Assembly (NCBI GenBank): GCA_963753545.1
Contig: CAVWCQ010000008.1
Span: 2,976,001 to 3,040,000, forward strand
Source: CAVWCQ01 sp963753545
GTDB lineage: Bacteria; Chloroflexota; Anaerolineae; Aggregatilineales; Aggregatilineaceae
Reading direction: 5' to 3'
Length of the DNA: 64,000 bases
Shown here: one piece after another, positions 28,439 to 37,409 of the stretch
Position numbering within the stretch: the stretch's first letter is position 1
Layout: each line of letters opens with the position of its first letter
Translations under genes and position numbers: made by a program
The notes under the pieces: generated by a model
Seen by the model: only the letters and a program-made list of their open reading frames with translations
What the model was told of the DNA's origin: nothing
Database searches by the model: none

Positions 28439-30839
28439 CTAGCGAACTGAAAGTTCGATGGAAACCTGACGGGCTGCATTGAGCGTGATTTCCACGCCAT
28501 CCTGTGCGAGTGTCCAATTGCTCTCGACTGGCACATCTGTCCAACCCGCCGCCTTGATAATCACGTCATTCACGACCTTGACCTGCGCGGAATCGTAAGA
28601 TGAGACGACGGGATACATCTGTGTCCAGCCAGAAATCAATCTTGTCTGCCGTACTCTGGCACCTGAACTGCGTTCTTCCCTCATCCTCCGCCAGTTGATA
28701 GGCAAACTCACTCCCTGGATAAACCTGCACGATAAGCGGATCGACTTGACCTGTCGGAATACGCTGTGCCGGTTCCATCATCGGCAAAATGGCCCCCGCC
28801 CGGACAAAGAGCGGTATCGTATCCAGAGGGGCATGGACCGTTAGGGTCTGCGGTCCCGAGTATGTCTTGCCTGTCCAGAAGTCAAACCACGTTCCGGCAG
28901 GTAAATAGACCTCTCGCTGTTCACCCTCGTCATAGATCGGCGCGACCAGCAGCCAGGGGCCGAACAGATATTGGAGATCTTTGCCATAAGCGTTGGGATC
29001 ACTGGGGAAGGCTAACGGCATCGCCCGCAAAACAGGCAGACCCGTTCGGGTGGCTTCATAGGCCGTGCTGTACAGGTAAGGGAATAACTGGTAGCGCAGA
29101 GTCACAAAGCGGTGAACGATCTGCGCGGCTTCTTCGCCAAAATACCAGGGTTCGCGCGGGCTGTCGCCGTGCATGCGGCTGTGCGAGCAGAACAGCCCAA
29201 ACTGCGCCCAGCGGACGAACAGGCGCGGCGTCGGCATCCCCCGGTACGCGCCAATGTCGTTGCTCCAGAACGGCACGCCAGACAATCCAATCGACAGCCC
29301 ACCCCGGATCGTACAGGCCAGACTGTCGAAGTCGGCTGCGGGATCGCCCGACCAGCAGACCGGGTAGCGTTGGTTGCCCGCCGTACCGGATCGTGCCCAG
29401 ACCAGACCTTCGCCGCGCTCCTGCAAGGTGACCTCATAGACCGCCTGATTGTAGAGCAGTGGATAGAGGTTATGCATGGTCGCGCCCGTCTGCCCGTTGG
29501 CAAACACCGCGTCGTGCGGGATATCCTCGCCAAAATCTGTCTTAAAGGCATCTATGCCCATCTTCAGAACGGGACGGTGTAAATCCTGGAACCAGGCATA
29601 CGCGGCAGGGTTGGTAAAGTCGATGATCGCCACCGGGGCATTCCAGGATGTTTCCGGCGTAGCGATGCGCACGATACCATCGGGCCGGGGAGCCAGCGAC
29701 AGCCCATACTCAATGACATAAACTTCACCGTTTGGGCGGCGCACGAAATAACCTTCGCGTCTGCCAACCTCGAACAGATCGCTTTCGACGGAGATATAGG
29801 GATGCTCCCACAGCGTGACTTTTTGCCCGCGTGCGTGAATATCAGCAATCAACTGTTCAACTTCGGGGAACGCCTCGCGATCCCAGCGGAAATCGCAGTA
29901 CTGACGCCAGCGCAGCCACCATGTATCAATATGGATCACGTCGGCGGGCAGTTGAGCGCTCTCCGTCTCTTCAACCAGTTTTTCAATGGCTGGCTGATCA
30001 CGGTACGTTCCAGCAGAAGACAGCCACAGCCCAAAACTCCACTTGGGTGGCAGCGGCGCATGCCCCGTCAGATCGGCATACCGGGCCAGCACTTCAGCCG
30101 GAGCAGGCCCATAGATCAGGTACATATCGAGCGCGTTCGTCTCAGCGGTGATCTGGTACGACTGGCAGGACACCGTTCCCAGTTCCCAGGTGATGCGCGC
30201 CCCGCTGTCGATCAGCAGGCCGTAACCGCGCGTGCTCAGCAAAAACGGGATATTTTTGTGGGATCGTTCGCTGGTTGAACCAAAAGCGTCCTGTGTCCAG
30301 GTGATAATCCGCTGCGACACTTTGTCCAGCGGTGTGAATTTTTCACCAAGGCCAAAAAGATGTTCATCCTGCCACAGGTGGAACAACTCCGTAACGGTGG
30401 TGATCCCCTGCTCGCCGCGCACATAACCCAGCGGCAGGATAAACGGCCTGCCCAGCCCATCCACATCGTTGGGATTCTCGCGCAGCACTGTATCGCCATT
30501 CCGATCCAACAGATGAACGGCCCAGGGATTCCGATCCACGCGCAGCGCCAGCGACGGCCCGCTGATTGTCAGGCTGGATTCTGTTTCGGCGGTTCGCAGC
30601 GGCACACCTTCGCCAAATGTCCCGCTGACAATGGGCGTCTGAATCGGAGCCTCGACACCCGGCGGCAAAAAAGTCAACCGCCAGATATCCGCCGTGACCA
30701 CTCGCACAATCAACGTCGGTTGTTCGCCGTGCGCGGTTTCAAGGGTCAGATAAACCGCATCGGCCTCGGCCTGCCAGCCTGCCAGCCGGACGATCCAATC
30801 AAATCCCTTTGGGGCGTTATAGGGCAGATAGTAGGTCAT
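28439..30839 (-). CDS. GH31 alpha-xylosidase (YicI-like), one 3' frameshift
   Basis: Retaining alpha-xylosidase acting on isoprimeverose-type xyloglucan fragments. Nucleophile Asp435 lies in FKTDFGED, the form seen in YicI rather than the WIDMNEP of alpha-glucosidases. Acid/base Asp499 lies in CWSGDPAADFDSL, followed by GLSGVPFWSNDIG. Other landmarks are FGLGEKFTPLDK and the C-terminal LLVAPIYDEGEQREVYLPAGTWFDFWTG. A break near 28588 shifts the last ~50 residues (the GWTDVPVESNWTLAQDG region) into another frame. Its start overlaps the upstream URO-D stop by 4 bases (ATGA), so translation is probably coupled. No signal peptide. Confidence 0.92.
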
Positions 30840-31981
30840 AACTGCATTCTCTCGATTTGTGCGTAGATTTCATTGAGGTCAGTTTCGGGCCAGTCGTCGC
30901 CCACAATGCCGTTCGTCACATCCACATTGATAAACAGGCCCCGGTAGGTCGGGGCGGCTTCCATCACCCGGCGCACAAAGTCCGCCATGCCGTCGAATTT
31001 CAGATCGCGGTGCAGCCCAATGCGGCAGGCCAGGACCACCCGTCCTCCGAACCGCTTCAAAACAGGCTCGAACGGCGCTTCACTGGCTCCGAACTCCATG
31101 CCGCGCAGATTGTGTACGGTTTCCAGGCTGGGGAACTGGTGTACCCACCGCCCGCAGGAGTGGACATACATGCCGCCGAACTCCGCCGCCATCCGGTTCA
31201 GATACGGAACGTGAAATTCGTTGTGCATCGCCGCCGAAATCATCACGCACTCGTCGTTCGAGATGCCGATCCCGAAACCGTCTGGAATCCAGGGCTGGTG
31301 CAGGCTGGGCACAAATTCCGCCCCGTAGCGAGTCACAATCTCCCGCTGCGCCTTGACAAACCGGATTGTCAAATCCGTCACTTGATCCAGCACGTGATGC
31401 ACTTCGTCAGGGTGGCCCAGCATCGCTTCCAGAAAAGCGTTGTGGCCCACAATCAGCGCGGCGCTGTCTAGCGGCCCCTGGATATCCGACACCCGAATCG
31501 GAAATCGCCCCTCCGTCCGCTCGAGGAAATAGCGCGTATAGTCCAGCATGCGCCCTAACTCACCATCGCGCACATCTGGGATCGGCAGATCGTACACCTG
31601 CGCCATATCCGTTCCGATCACCGGGCGGACGGCGGGCAGATCGTTTTCCCACCAGACGACCTCACAGCCAAACGCGGAGGGAATGCCAACCACGCCAATC
31701 GCTGGGCAAAGTGACGGGACGTAATCGCCCCGGTATTCAAGCTGCCCCGCGATCTCCGTTAGCTGCGCCTGCAAAAATTTCTCCGGGTCCAGCAACCGGT
31801 CCCGCACCGTATCCGGCCCCTCCGTCGAGAATAGGGCGCTGGGAACAGGTTTTCCCCCCTTCAGCCGGGGTCCAACATACCCAATCTGAAAGCCGGGGCG
31901 CTCCTCGTTTTCCAGGGCCCACATCCGCCTCAAAAACGCTTTGTTGCGTTCAACCCGTTCTAGAGTTTCGTCAGTGAGCAT
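30836..31981 (-). CDS. URO-D superfamily protein (MT2-type methyltransferase-like)
   Basis: 381 residues, intact. The zinc-type ligands are His274-x-Cys276 (YVHSCGRW) and Cys319 (VLACRIGL), in the order of methylcobalamin methyltransferases. The first ~60 residues diverge from the other copies; it begins ERVERNKAFLRRMWALENEERPGF. Start and stop overlap the neighbouring URO-D and GH31 genes, making a tightly coupled three-gene operon that ends with alpha-xylosidase. The substrate is unknown, and no corrinoid protein was found. Confidence 0.78.
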   Translation of the reverse strand: MLTDETLERVERNKAFLRRMWALENEERPGFQIGYVGPRLKGGKPVPSALFSTEGPDTVRDRLLDPEKFLQAQLTEIAGQLEYRGDYVPSLCPAIGVVGIPSAFGCEVVWWENDLPAVRPVIGTDMAQVYDLPIPDVRDGELGRMLDYTRYFLERTEGRFPIRVSDIQGPLDSAALIVGHNAFLEAMLGHPDEVHHVLDQVTDLTIRFVKAQREIVTRYGAEFVPSLHQPWIPDGFGIGISNDECVMISAAMHNEFHVPYLNRMAAEFGGMYVHSCGRWVHQFPSLETVHNLRGMEFGASEAPFEPVLKRFGGRVVLACRIGLHRDLKFDGMADFVRRVMEAAPTYRGLFINVDVTNGIVGDDWPETDLNEIYAQIERMQL

Positions 31982-33135
31982 CAGTCATACCGTCCATAGC
32001 GCTCAGCGGCTTCCATCATGGCGTTGATATTCTCAATCGGCGTTCCGGGGGGAATATTGTTGCCGTCCTGAATGATCAGCCCACCGTAGTGTCCCAGTTT
32101 TTCAATCACTCGCCGCGTCGCTTCGCGCACATCGTCCGGCGTCCCGGAATGAATCAGCATGGGGCTGACATTGCCGATCAGCACCACGCGCCCGCCCAGC
32201 ACCTCGCCAATCCGATCCAGATTTACCTGATAGCCGAACCCTTGCAGTTCATTAATCCGCAGATCGTCGCCAAAAATACTGAGCAGGTGATCCGTCTTGC
32301 CGCACATATGCAGCCCCACCCAGCCATCAAAATGGAAGCGCAGCCGCTGGTTGTAGGGCAGCGCGAACTCGCGGAACTGATCGGCTGAGAGCGAGGCGGC
32401 GAGGTCGTCCGTCCACGCGAAAGTTCGCGGCGAGGGTGACCGCATCTCTTCCGCGCAGAAATCAAGCCATTCGATCATTTTATCGGTGACGATGCGCAGC
32501 ACTTCTTTGAGGAAATCCGGGCGCTCATAGCAGGCTGTGAAGGCTTCTGTTTGCCCCATCAGATCGCCCGTCACGCCAAACGGCCCATCCGAGGTATTGG
32601 TCAGTGCCGGATTCGCGCCGGGGTAAAAAATCTCGCCCCCCTGGAATCGAACCGGGTATTTTTCAGCCACATCGATCATAGCGCGGCGATATTCAATCTG
32701 CCGCGCGTTAATCCCACCGTGCACATAATCCATCGCTTCCAGCCGCCGCAAATCCTCATCGGTCTTGACCCACCCCGGCCCCACCCAGGGGATATCATCG
32801 TCCGGGAAGACGATCTCGCACCCCAAACTGCCCGATTCGAAGGTGTTCTGAAAATCAGTCCACGCCCCGACCCATGCCCCGGTGATGCTGTGAGCGTCGG
32901 TGCGCACGTTTTCGAACAGCCATTTTTGGGCCAGGATTTGCGTCCGCAGCATGGTTTCGGGATCACGGTAGTAGTCTTTAAAGCGAACTCCAACCTGGGG
33001 AACCAGAAAGCGGTGAGCAATGGCGGGGATAACCGGGACGCGATCAGCTTTCTCAAATCGTTTGGTCGCGGCGACACGTTCGCGCCGTGCTTCAATTTCC
33101 TCAATCGGAACTGCGATTTCAATAATATTCTTCAT
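31981..33135 (-). CDS. URO-D superfamily protein
   Basis: 384 residues, intact, first gene of the operon behind the promoter at 33177-33206. RFEKADRVPVIPAIAHRFLVPQVG is the N-terminal family segment; WVGLHMCGKTDHLL carries His276-x-Cys278. The third position reads VLIGNVSPM, so the third cysteine is missing, unlike the neighbouring copy. Two adjacent and diverged URO-D genes suggest a heteromeric pair or two substrates. Heme-pathway UroD is unlikely because its N-terminal arginine-rich loop is absent. Confidence 0.78.
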   Translation of the reverse strand: MKNIIEIAVPIEEIEARRERVAATKRFEKADRVPVIPAIAHRFLVPQVGVRFKDYYRDPETMLRTQILAQKWLFENVRTDAHSITGAWVGAWTDFQNTFESGSLGCEIVFPDDDIPWVGPGWVKTDEDLRRLEAMDYVHGGINARQIEYRRAMIDVAEKYPVRFQGGEIFYPGANPALTNTSDGPFGVTGDLMGQTEAFTACYERPDFLKEVLRIVTDKMIEWLDFCAEEMRSPSPRTFAWTDDLAASLSADQFREFALPYNQRLRFHFDGWVGLHMCGKTDHLLSIFGDDLRINELQGFGYQVNLDRIGEVLGGRVVLIGNVSPMLIHSGTPDDVREATRRVIEKLGHYGGLIIQDGNNIPPGTPIENINAMMEAAERYGRYD

Positions 33136-33151
33136 ACGTTTACCCGCTGAG

Positions 33152-33206
33152 TTGTCTGGACAAGTTTCCTGAACTCATTATGAAGGATAGTCCGCTTTTC
33201 TGTCAA
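33152..33206 (-). promoter_or_regulatory. Promoter and AraR-like operator of the URO-D/GH31 operon
   Basis: On the minus strand TTGACA (33201-33206), an 18-base spacer and CATAAT (33177-33182). TTGTCTGGACAA at 33152-33163 keeps both half-sites of TTGT-N4-ACAA and lies just downstream of the expected +1. Confidence 0.7.
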
Positions 33207-33222
33207 CAAGGCGGCAAACAGG

Positions 33223-33262
33223 TTGACAGAGGGGGGAAGGTCGGTTAAAGTGATCTATACAT
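33223..33262 (+). promoter_or_regulatory. Promoter and weak AraR-like operator of the GH65 operon
   Basis: TTGACA (33223-33228), a 17-base spacer and TAAAGT (33246-33251). TGATCTATACAT (33251-33262) follows directly; it resembles TTGTCTATACAT at 20678 at 10 of 12 positions. This promoter is back to back with the one at 33177-33206. Confidence 0.55.
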
Positions 33263-33287
33263 CTACGGAACAAACCGAGCTAACTCT

Positions 33288-35549
33288 ATGATTAAGTCCT
33301 ACACATTCCAGGACGGATGGCGGATCGACGATCACGCAGTCTTCTGTCTTGAAGATGAGGTCCGCAAAGCCACCGTTTTTGCCCTTGCCAACGGCTATAT
33401 GAGTTCGCGCGGCGCGCCCGAAAGCGCCCCCCTCCACGAGCCGGGGATTGTCGGACACTATATCAATGGGCTGTACGATACACCGGACGGCGATATTCTG
33501 AAGCGGGAAATCATTAACCTGCCCGCCTGGACGCCTCTCGATCTGGCAGTAAACGGGCAGCGCCTGGATATTACCGCCGAAACCGCCAGCTATACCCGCT
33601 CCCTGGATTTGCGGCGCGGCCTGCTGATCCAGGATGTATCCTGGACAGTGAATGGCGGAACGATCAAACTCCACAGCGAACGGCTTTTGAGTATGGCCCG
33701 GCTCCATTTAGGCGTCATCCACTGGCGGCTGGAAGCGGATCGGGATTGTTCAATCACCCTGATCTCCGCTGTCGATGCGGCTGTCACCAACCGCTTTGCC
33801 GAGACGCATTTCGCCCAGGTCGATGTTCAGGAAGACGGCATCAGCCTTACCACCATCGAACAGGGGCAGCGCGCCGCTGTTTTAATCGCCCACACGTTAT
33901 CAGGAGCCGCCGCCGAGCCGCAACTTGAAACCCTGCCCTTGCGCGCGCAGACCACCTGGAATTTTATTCTGCCCGCCGGGCATCCGATCACCCTGACCAA
34001 ATACGCCGCGGTTTATGACAGCCGCTTCTCGGCGGGTGATCTGATCGCCTTGTGTCGAGCCGAACTGGACCGGGCACAGAAAAGCGGCTATGAGGCTGTC
34101 TGTAACGAACATGCTGCACAGTGGGCGAAGTTATGGGCCACTTCCGATGTGATGATCGCAGGTGACGAAAACTCCCAGATCGCCCTGCGTTTCTGCCTGT
34201 TTCACCTGCTGGCGAATATCCCGCACAGCGATCAGGTGAGCGTCTCCGCGCGCGGCTTGCAGGGCCAGGATTATTGGGGATCGATCTTCTGGGATTACGA
34301 AATCTACGTCCTGCCCTTTTTTATCTACACTCAGCCTACCTATGCCCGTTCCAGCCTGATCTACCGCTATCACACGCTGGGCGGCGCGCTGCGCAAAGCC
34401 GAGGGATTAGGGTTCAGCGGTGCCTATTATGCCTGGCAGAGCCAGGAAACCGGGGATGAAACTTGCGCCCTTTACGTCTTTACCGATCCGCGCACCGGGC
34501 AAAAAATTCGCAGCTATTTTGCCGACGAGCAAATTCACATTTCCGCCGACATCGCCTACGCCATCTGGCAGTACGTCCAGGCATCGAACGATTGGGCATT
34601 TGTTGCTGAGTACGGGCTGCCAATTCTGATCGAGATCGCCCGCTTTTTTGTCTCGCGAGTGACTTATAACCCTGAAACAGACCGCTATGAGTTTCGGACC
34701 GTTCTGGGGCCAGACGAATATCACGAGCGAGTCGATAACAACGCCTACACGAATGCCCTCGCCCGCTACAGCCTGCAAATCACACTGAGAGTTTTGGAGC
34801 GCGTTCCCAACCCTCTGCCCGACGAAGAAATCAGCACCTTTCGCGATGTGCTGCATAAGCTCTGTGTGCCCGAACCCGCTCCTGCCAGCGGTCTGATCGA
34901 ACAGTTCGACGGCTATTTCGCCCTCGAAGACACCCCGCCGGATATCGTTCGCGCCCGCCTGCCGCACCCGGATATGCATCCTGGCGGACCGCTCGGCCCT
35001 TACCAGACCACCCAGGCCATCAAACAGGCGGATGTCGTGCTGCTGCTCTATCTGCTCCGCGCCCATTACGCGGAGGCCATCAAACGCGCCAACTGGGAAT
35101 ATTATGAGCCGCGCACCGCCCATGATTCCAGCCTCAGCCCGATGGCCTACGCCCTGGTTGCCGCCGATATCGACCTGACCGAATGGGCCTACCGTTATTT
35201 CAAACAAACCGCCCTCTTGGATCTGCTCGGCACAGGTCCGCATTGGAACCTGGGTGTCCACACGGCGGCTTTAGGCGGCGCATGGCAGGCCGTCGTGCTC
35301 GGCTTCTGTAAACTCGATCTGCAAGAAGACGCGGTTGTTCTGCGCGGCTGGCCTCACTTTCCGCCAACCTGGAAAACCGTTCAATTTCACTTCTACTGGC
35401 ACGGTCATCTGATCCACCTGACCGCGACCAGCGCTTTTACAACCCTTCAGGCCGAGACTGGCCCTGTCCCGCTGGGCTATCCTGGCGGGCAACTGACTTT
35501 GCTTCCTCAGCAGCCAATCACGCTTTCTAACACAAGGAGAAAATCATGA
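33288..35549 (+). CDS. GH65 glycoside phosphorylase/hydrolase
   Basis: 753 residues, intact, typical GH65 length. N-terminal beta-sandwich with ATVFALANGYMSSRGAPE; (alpha/alpha)6 catalytic domain with DYWGSIFWDYEIYVLPFF and the catalytic Glu in GPDEYHERVDNNAYTN. A later RANWEYYEPRTAHDSSLSP carries the phosphate/substrate loop. Members split alpha-glucosides such as maltose, kojibiose or trehalose, usually by phosphorolysis giving beta-glucose 1-phosphate. No secretion signal is seen, which fits a cytoplasmic phosphorylase. No beta-phosphoglucomutase gene is present in the window. It overlaps the next gene by 4 bases. Confidence 0.92.
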   Translation: MIKSYTFQDGWRIDDHAVFCLEDEVRKATVFALANGYMSSRGAPESAPLHEPGIVGHYINGLYDTPDGDILKREIINLPAWTPLDLAVNGQRLDITAETASYTRSLDLRRGLLIQDVSWTVNGGTIKLHSERLLSMARLHLGVIHWRLEADRDCSITLISAVDAAVTNRFAETHFAQVDVQEDGISLTTIEQGQRAAVLIAHTLSGAAAEPQLETLPLRAQTTWNFILPAGHPITLTKYAAVYDSRFSAGDLIALCRAELDRAQKSGYEAVCNEHAAQWAKLWATSDVMIAGDENSQIALRFCLFHLLANIPHSDQVSVSARGLQGQDYWGSIFWDYEIYVLPFFIYTQPTYARSSLIYRYHTLGGALRKAEGLGFSGAYYAWQSQETGDETCALYVFTDPRTGQKIRSYFADEQIHISADIAYAIWQYVQASNDWAFVAEYGLPILIEIARFFVSRVTYNPETDRYEFRTVLGPDEYHERVDNNAYTNALARYSLQITLRVLERVPNPLPDEEISTFRDVLHKLCVPEPAPASGLIEQFDGYFALEDTPPDIVRARLPHPDMHPGGPLGPYQTTQAIKQADVVLLLYLLRAHYAEAIKRANWEYYEPRTAHDSSLSPMAYALVAADIDLTEWAYRYFKQTALLDLLGTGPHWNLGVHTAALGGAWQAVVLGFCKLDLQEDAVVLRGWPHFPPTWKTVQFHFYWHGHLIHLTATSAFTTLQAETGPVPLGYPGGQLTLLPQQPITLSNTRRKS

Positions 35550-36865
35550 TTGTTGTACCAACCGATGGAATGGTGATCCGCCAAAGTATGACGTTGGCCC
35601 CTGGCGTGTACGATCTGCCGCAGGGGTTGACCATCGCCTCCGATGGAGTGACGGTGGACGGCGCTGGCGTGCTGCTGGTCGGTCAGGATCACACGGGCGT
35701 TGGCCTTCACATCGACGGGCAGCACGATGTGACGATCAAGCGGGATCGCGCTCTCTGGTTATTATCACGGCATCCGCGCCGATCACTGCCAGAACATCAT
35801 CGTGGAAAATGTGCGTATCCGCGACACCGCCGAAATTGAGGGCATTGATACCTTCCTCTACCTCTGGAAACCCATCGAAGAAGCCTACAGCGCGGCGATT
35901 TTGTTTAATGACGTCCAGGGCGGAGCCATCCGGGGTAACGATCTCCAGCACCAGATGAATGGCATTCTGCTCTATAGCGTGTCGGGCTTAACCGTCGAGC
36001 AGAACAACGCCTCATTCAACAGCGGCTGGGGGATTTATCTCTCGCGGGCCAGCGATAACCGGGTTCAGGACAACCGCTTCGACTTCTGCAACCGCGTCTA
36101 CCGCCGTCCCGACGATAAATCGATCCGCGTCGAAGCCGAACTGCCGCGGGAATTGTGCTGGTCTACCATTCGTCGCGCAACCAGTTTTTACGCAATAGCT
36201 GCCTCTGCGGTGGCGATGGTATCTTTATCGCCGGGTATGATCACAAGGGCTACCAGGGGCCGTGTAACGATAATTTATTCGAGGAAAATGACTGCCGCCT
36301 GAGTCCGAACAACGCCATTGAGGGGACGTTCTCGCGTGGGAATATCTTCCGCCGCAACGATTGCAGCCGATCCAATTACGGCATGTGGATGGGCTTCTCC
36401 TGGGAGAATATCATTGAGGACAACATTATCGAGTTCAGCCGCTGGATAGGCATTGCCATCGAACACGGCCATGATTTCACCATCCGCCACAACCAAATTC
36501 GGCAGAATGGCGAAGGAATCCGCCTGTGGACGCGCGGCGGCTCGGTGGTTCCCCACTGGCCCGGTCACGAAGTCTCGTACAACTTTACGATTGAAGACAA
36601 TGTGATTGAAAATAACCGCCTCGGCTTTTATGGGTATACGGGCGAAGAGACACCGGACCAGGACTGCCACGATTTTCATCTGAAAAACAACACCATCCGT
36701 GATAACCGGGTCGGCGTCCACTTTGGTCGGGTGCAGAACTGCACGGTAGAAAATAACCGTTTCGCGGAGAATGTCGAACAAGCCATCTTGCTGGAAGGTA
36801 AACCAGGGGTGAAACTCAGCAGCAACGAATTTGAAAACAACGTCGCAGACGTCAAAGACATCTAA
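35546..36865 (+). CDS. Right-handed parallel beta-helix protein (NosD/pectate-lyase-like fold), frameshifted
   Basis: About 440 residues made of repeated short strands with N-rich turns, such as LTVEQNNASFNSGWGIYLS, RVQDNRFDFCN, FRRNDCSRSNYGMWMG, NFTIEDNVIENNRLGFYG and LKNNTIRDNRVGVHFG. This is the ladder of parallel beta-helix carbohydrate-active enzymes. Frame breaks near 35740 and 36138 split it into three frames. The ATG overlaps the GH65 stop (ATGA), so the two are translationally coupled. No signal peptide is visible, which is unusual for a beta-helix polysaccharide lyase or hydrolase and suggests action on imported oligosaccharides or an epimerase-like role. The specific reaction is unknown. 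Confidence 0.78.
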
Positions 36866-36874
36866 CCAGGGGTC

Positions 36875-36903
36875 TTGACATTACAGAACATTTGTTCTAT
36901 AAT
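36875..36903 (+). promoter_or_regulatory. Perfect consensus sigma-70 promoter with SOS-box-like dyad in the spacer
   Basis: TTGACA (36875-36880), exactly 17 bases, TATAAT (36898-36903). The spacer contains AGAACATTTGTTC and, with the first T of the -10, forms GAAC-N4-GTTC, the Gram-positive LexA box pattern. It lies just after the beta-helix gene and no plausible protein gene follows on the plus strand. Either it makes a small RNA or it is left from a lost gene. Confidence 0.7.
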
Positions 36904-36930
36904 TGACACTATACGCCGTCTTGTCTGTAT

Positions 36931-36952
36931 GGGCGGGTTACCTAACCCGCCC
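36931..36952 (+). terminator. GC-rich perfect hairpin
   Basis: GGGCGGGTTA / TAACCCGCCC, a 10-bp perfect stem with a 2-base gap, about 22 bases downstream of the predicted start of the consensus promoter. No U-tract follows directly (CCTTCTCTG). It may end a very short transcript or be a REP-like repeat. Confidence 0.5.
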
Positions 36953-37079
36953 CTTCTCTGCGTTAAGTTGGACAGTAAGTCCTTTTTTCACAAAGTGGGG
37001 AGAGGATTTAGGAGAGGGGCCTGCCCGCGATCCGTAACCCTTATTTCTCTGACCGAATGATTGGCATCACTTTCGTTGA

Positions 37080-37150
37080 TCTACTTTTGCTTTTCTTTTG
37101 CGTTTCTTTGCGCTCTCCGCGTTCTTTGCGGTGAAATTTTTGTTTTTGCT
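37080..37150 (-). repeat. Low-complexity dispersed repeat with 'TAKNAESAK' antisense translation
   Basis: CTTTTGCGTTTCTTTGCG followed by CTCTCCGCGTTCTTTGCGGTGAA is a CTTTGCG-rich repeat. Its minus-strand translation reads NFTAKNAESAKKRKRKAK, a string found as a spurious protein end in many bacterial genomes. The 95-codon minus frame at 37067-37351 that contains it is not regarded as a gene. The rest of 36953-37409 holds no gene; it has three copies of AGTGATC followed by A/G-A at 37246, 37332 and 37354. Confidence 0.55.
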
Positions 37151-37409
37151 TTTTTCTGCCAAAGTATATCCACCGTTAGAAAACGGTTGGTGAGCATACC
37201 GAAAAATAGGGGGTAAAAAATCGCCACGAGAAGAAAACCCCCCGAAGTGATCAACTAATTTTTCGGCAAAGTTAGAATGAGAGAAAAACGCCCAAAAATT
37301 CGCTGCAAACAGTATTCTGAAATTCCTCTTAAGTGATCGATGAAACGCCAAACAGTGATCAATAACGGGCTAAATGAACCACATTAGATACACTTTAGGC
37401 CTTTTTGTG

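Noticed and set aside
36875..37060. 61-codon plus-strand frame after the consensus promoter
   Set aside because: The frame starts inside the -35 hexamer, has no ribosome site and its sequence crosses the hairpin.
37246..37362. Three AGTGATC(A/G)A copies as iterons or an origin
   Set aside because: Spacing is irregular, there is no replication gene nearby and nine bases are too short to exclude chance.
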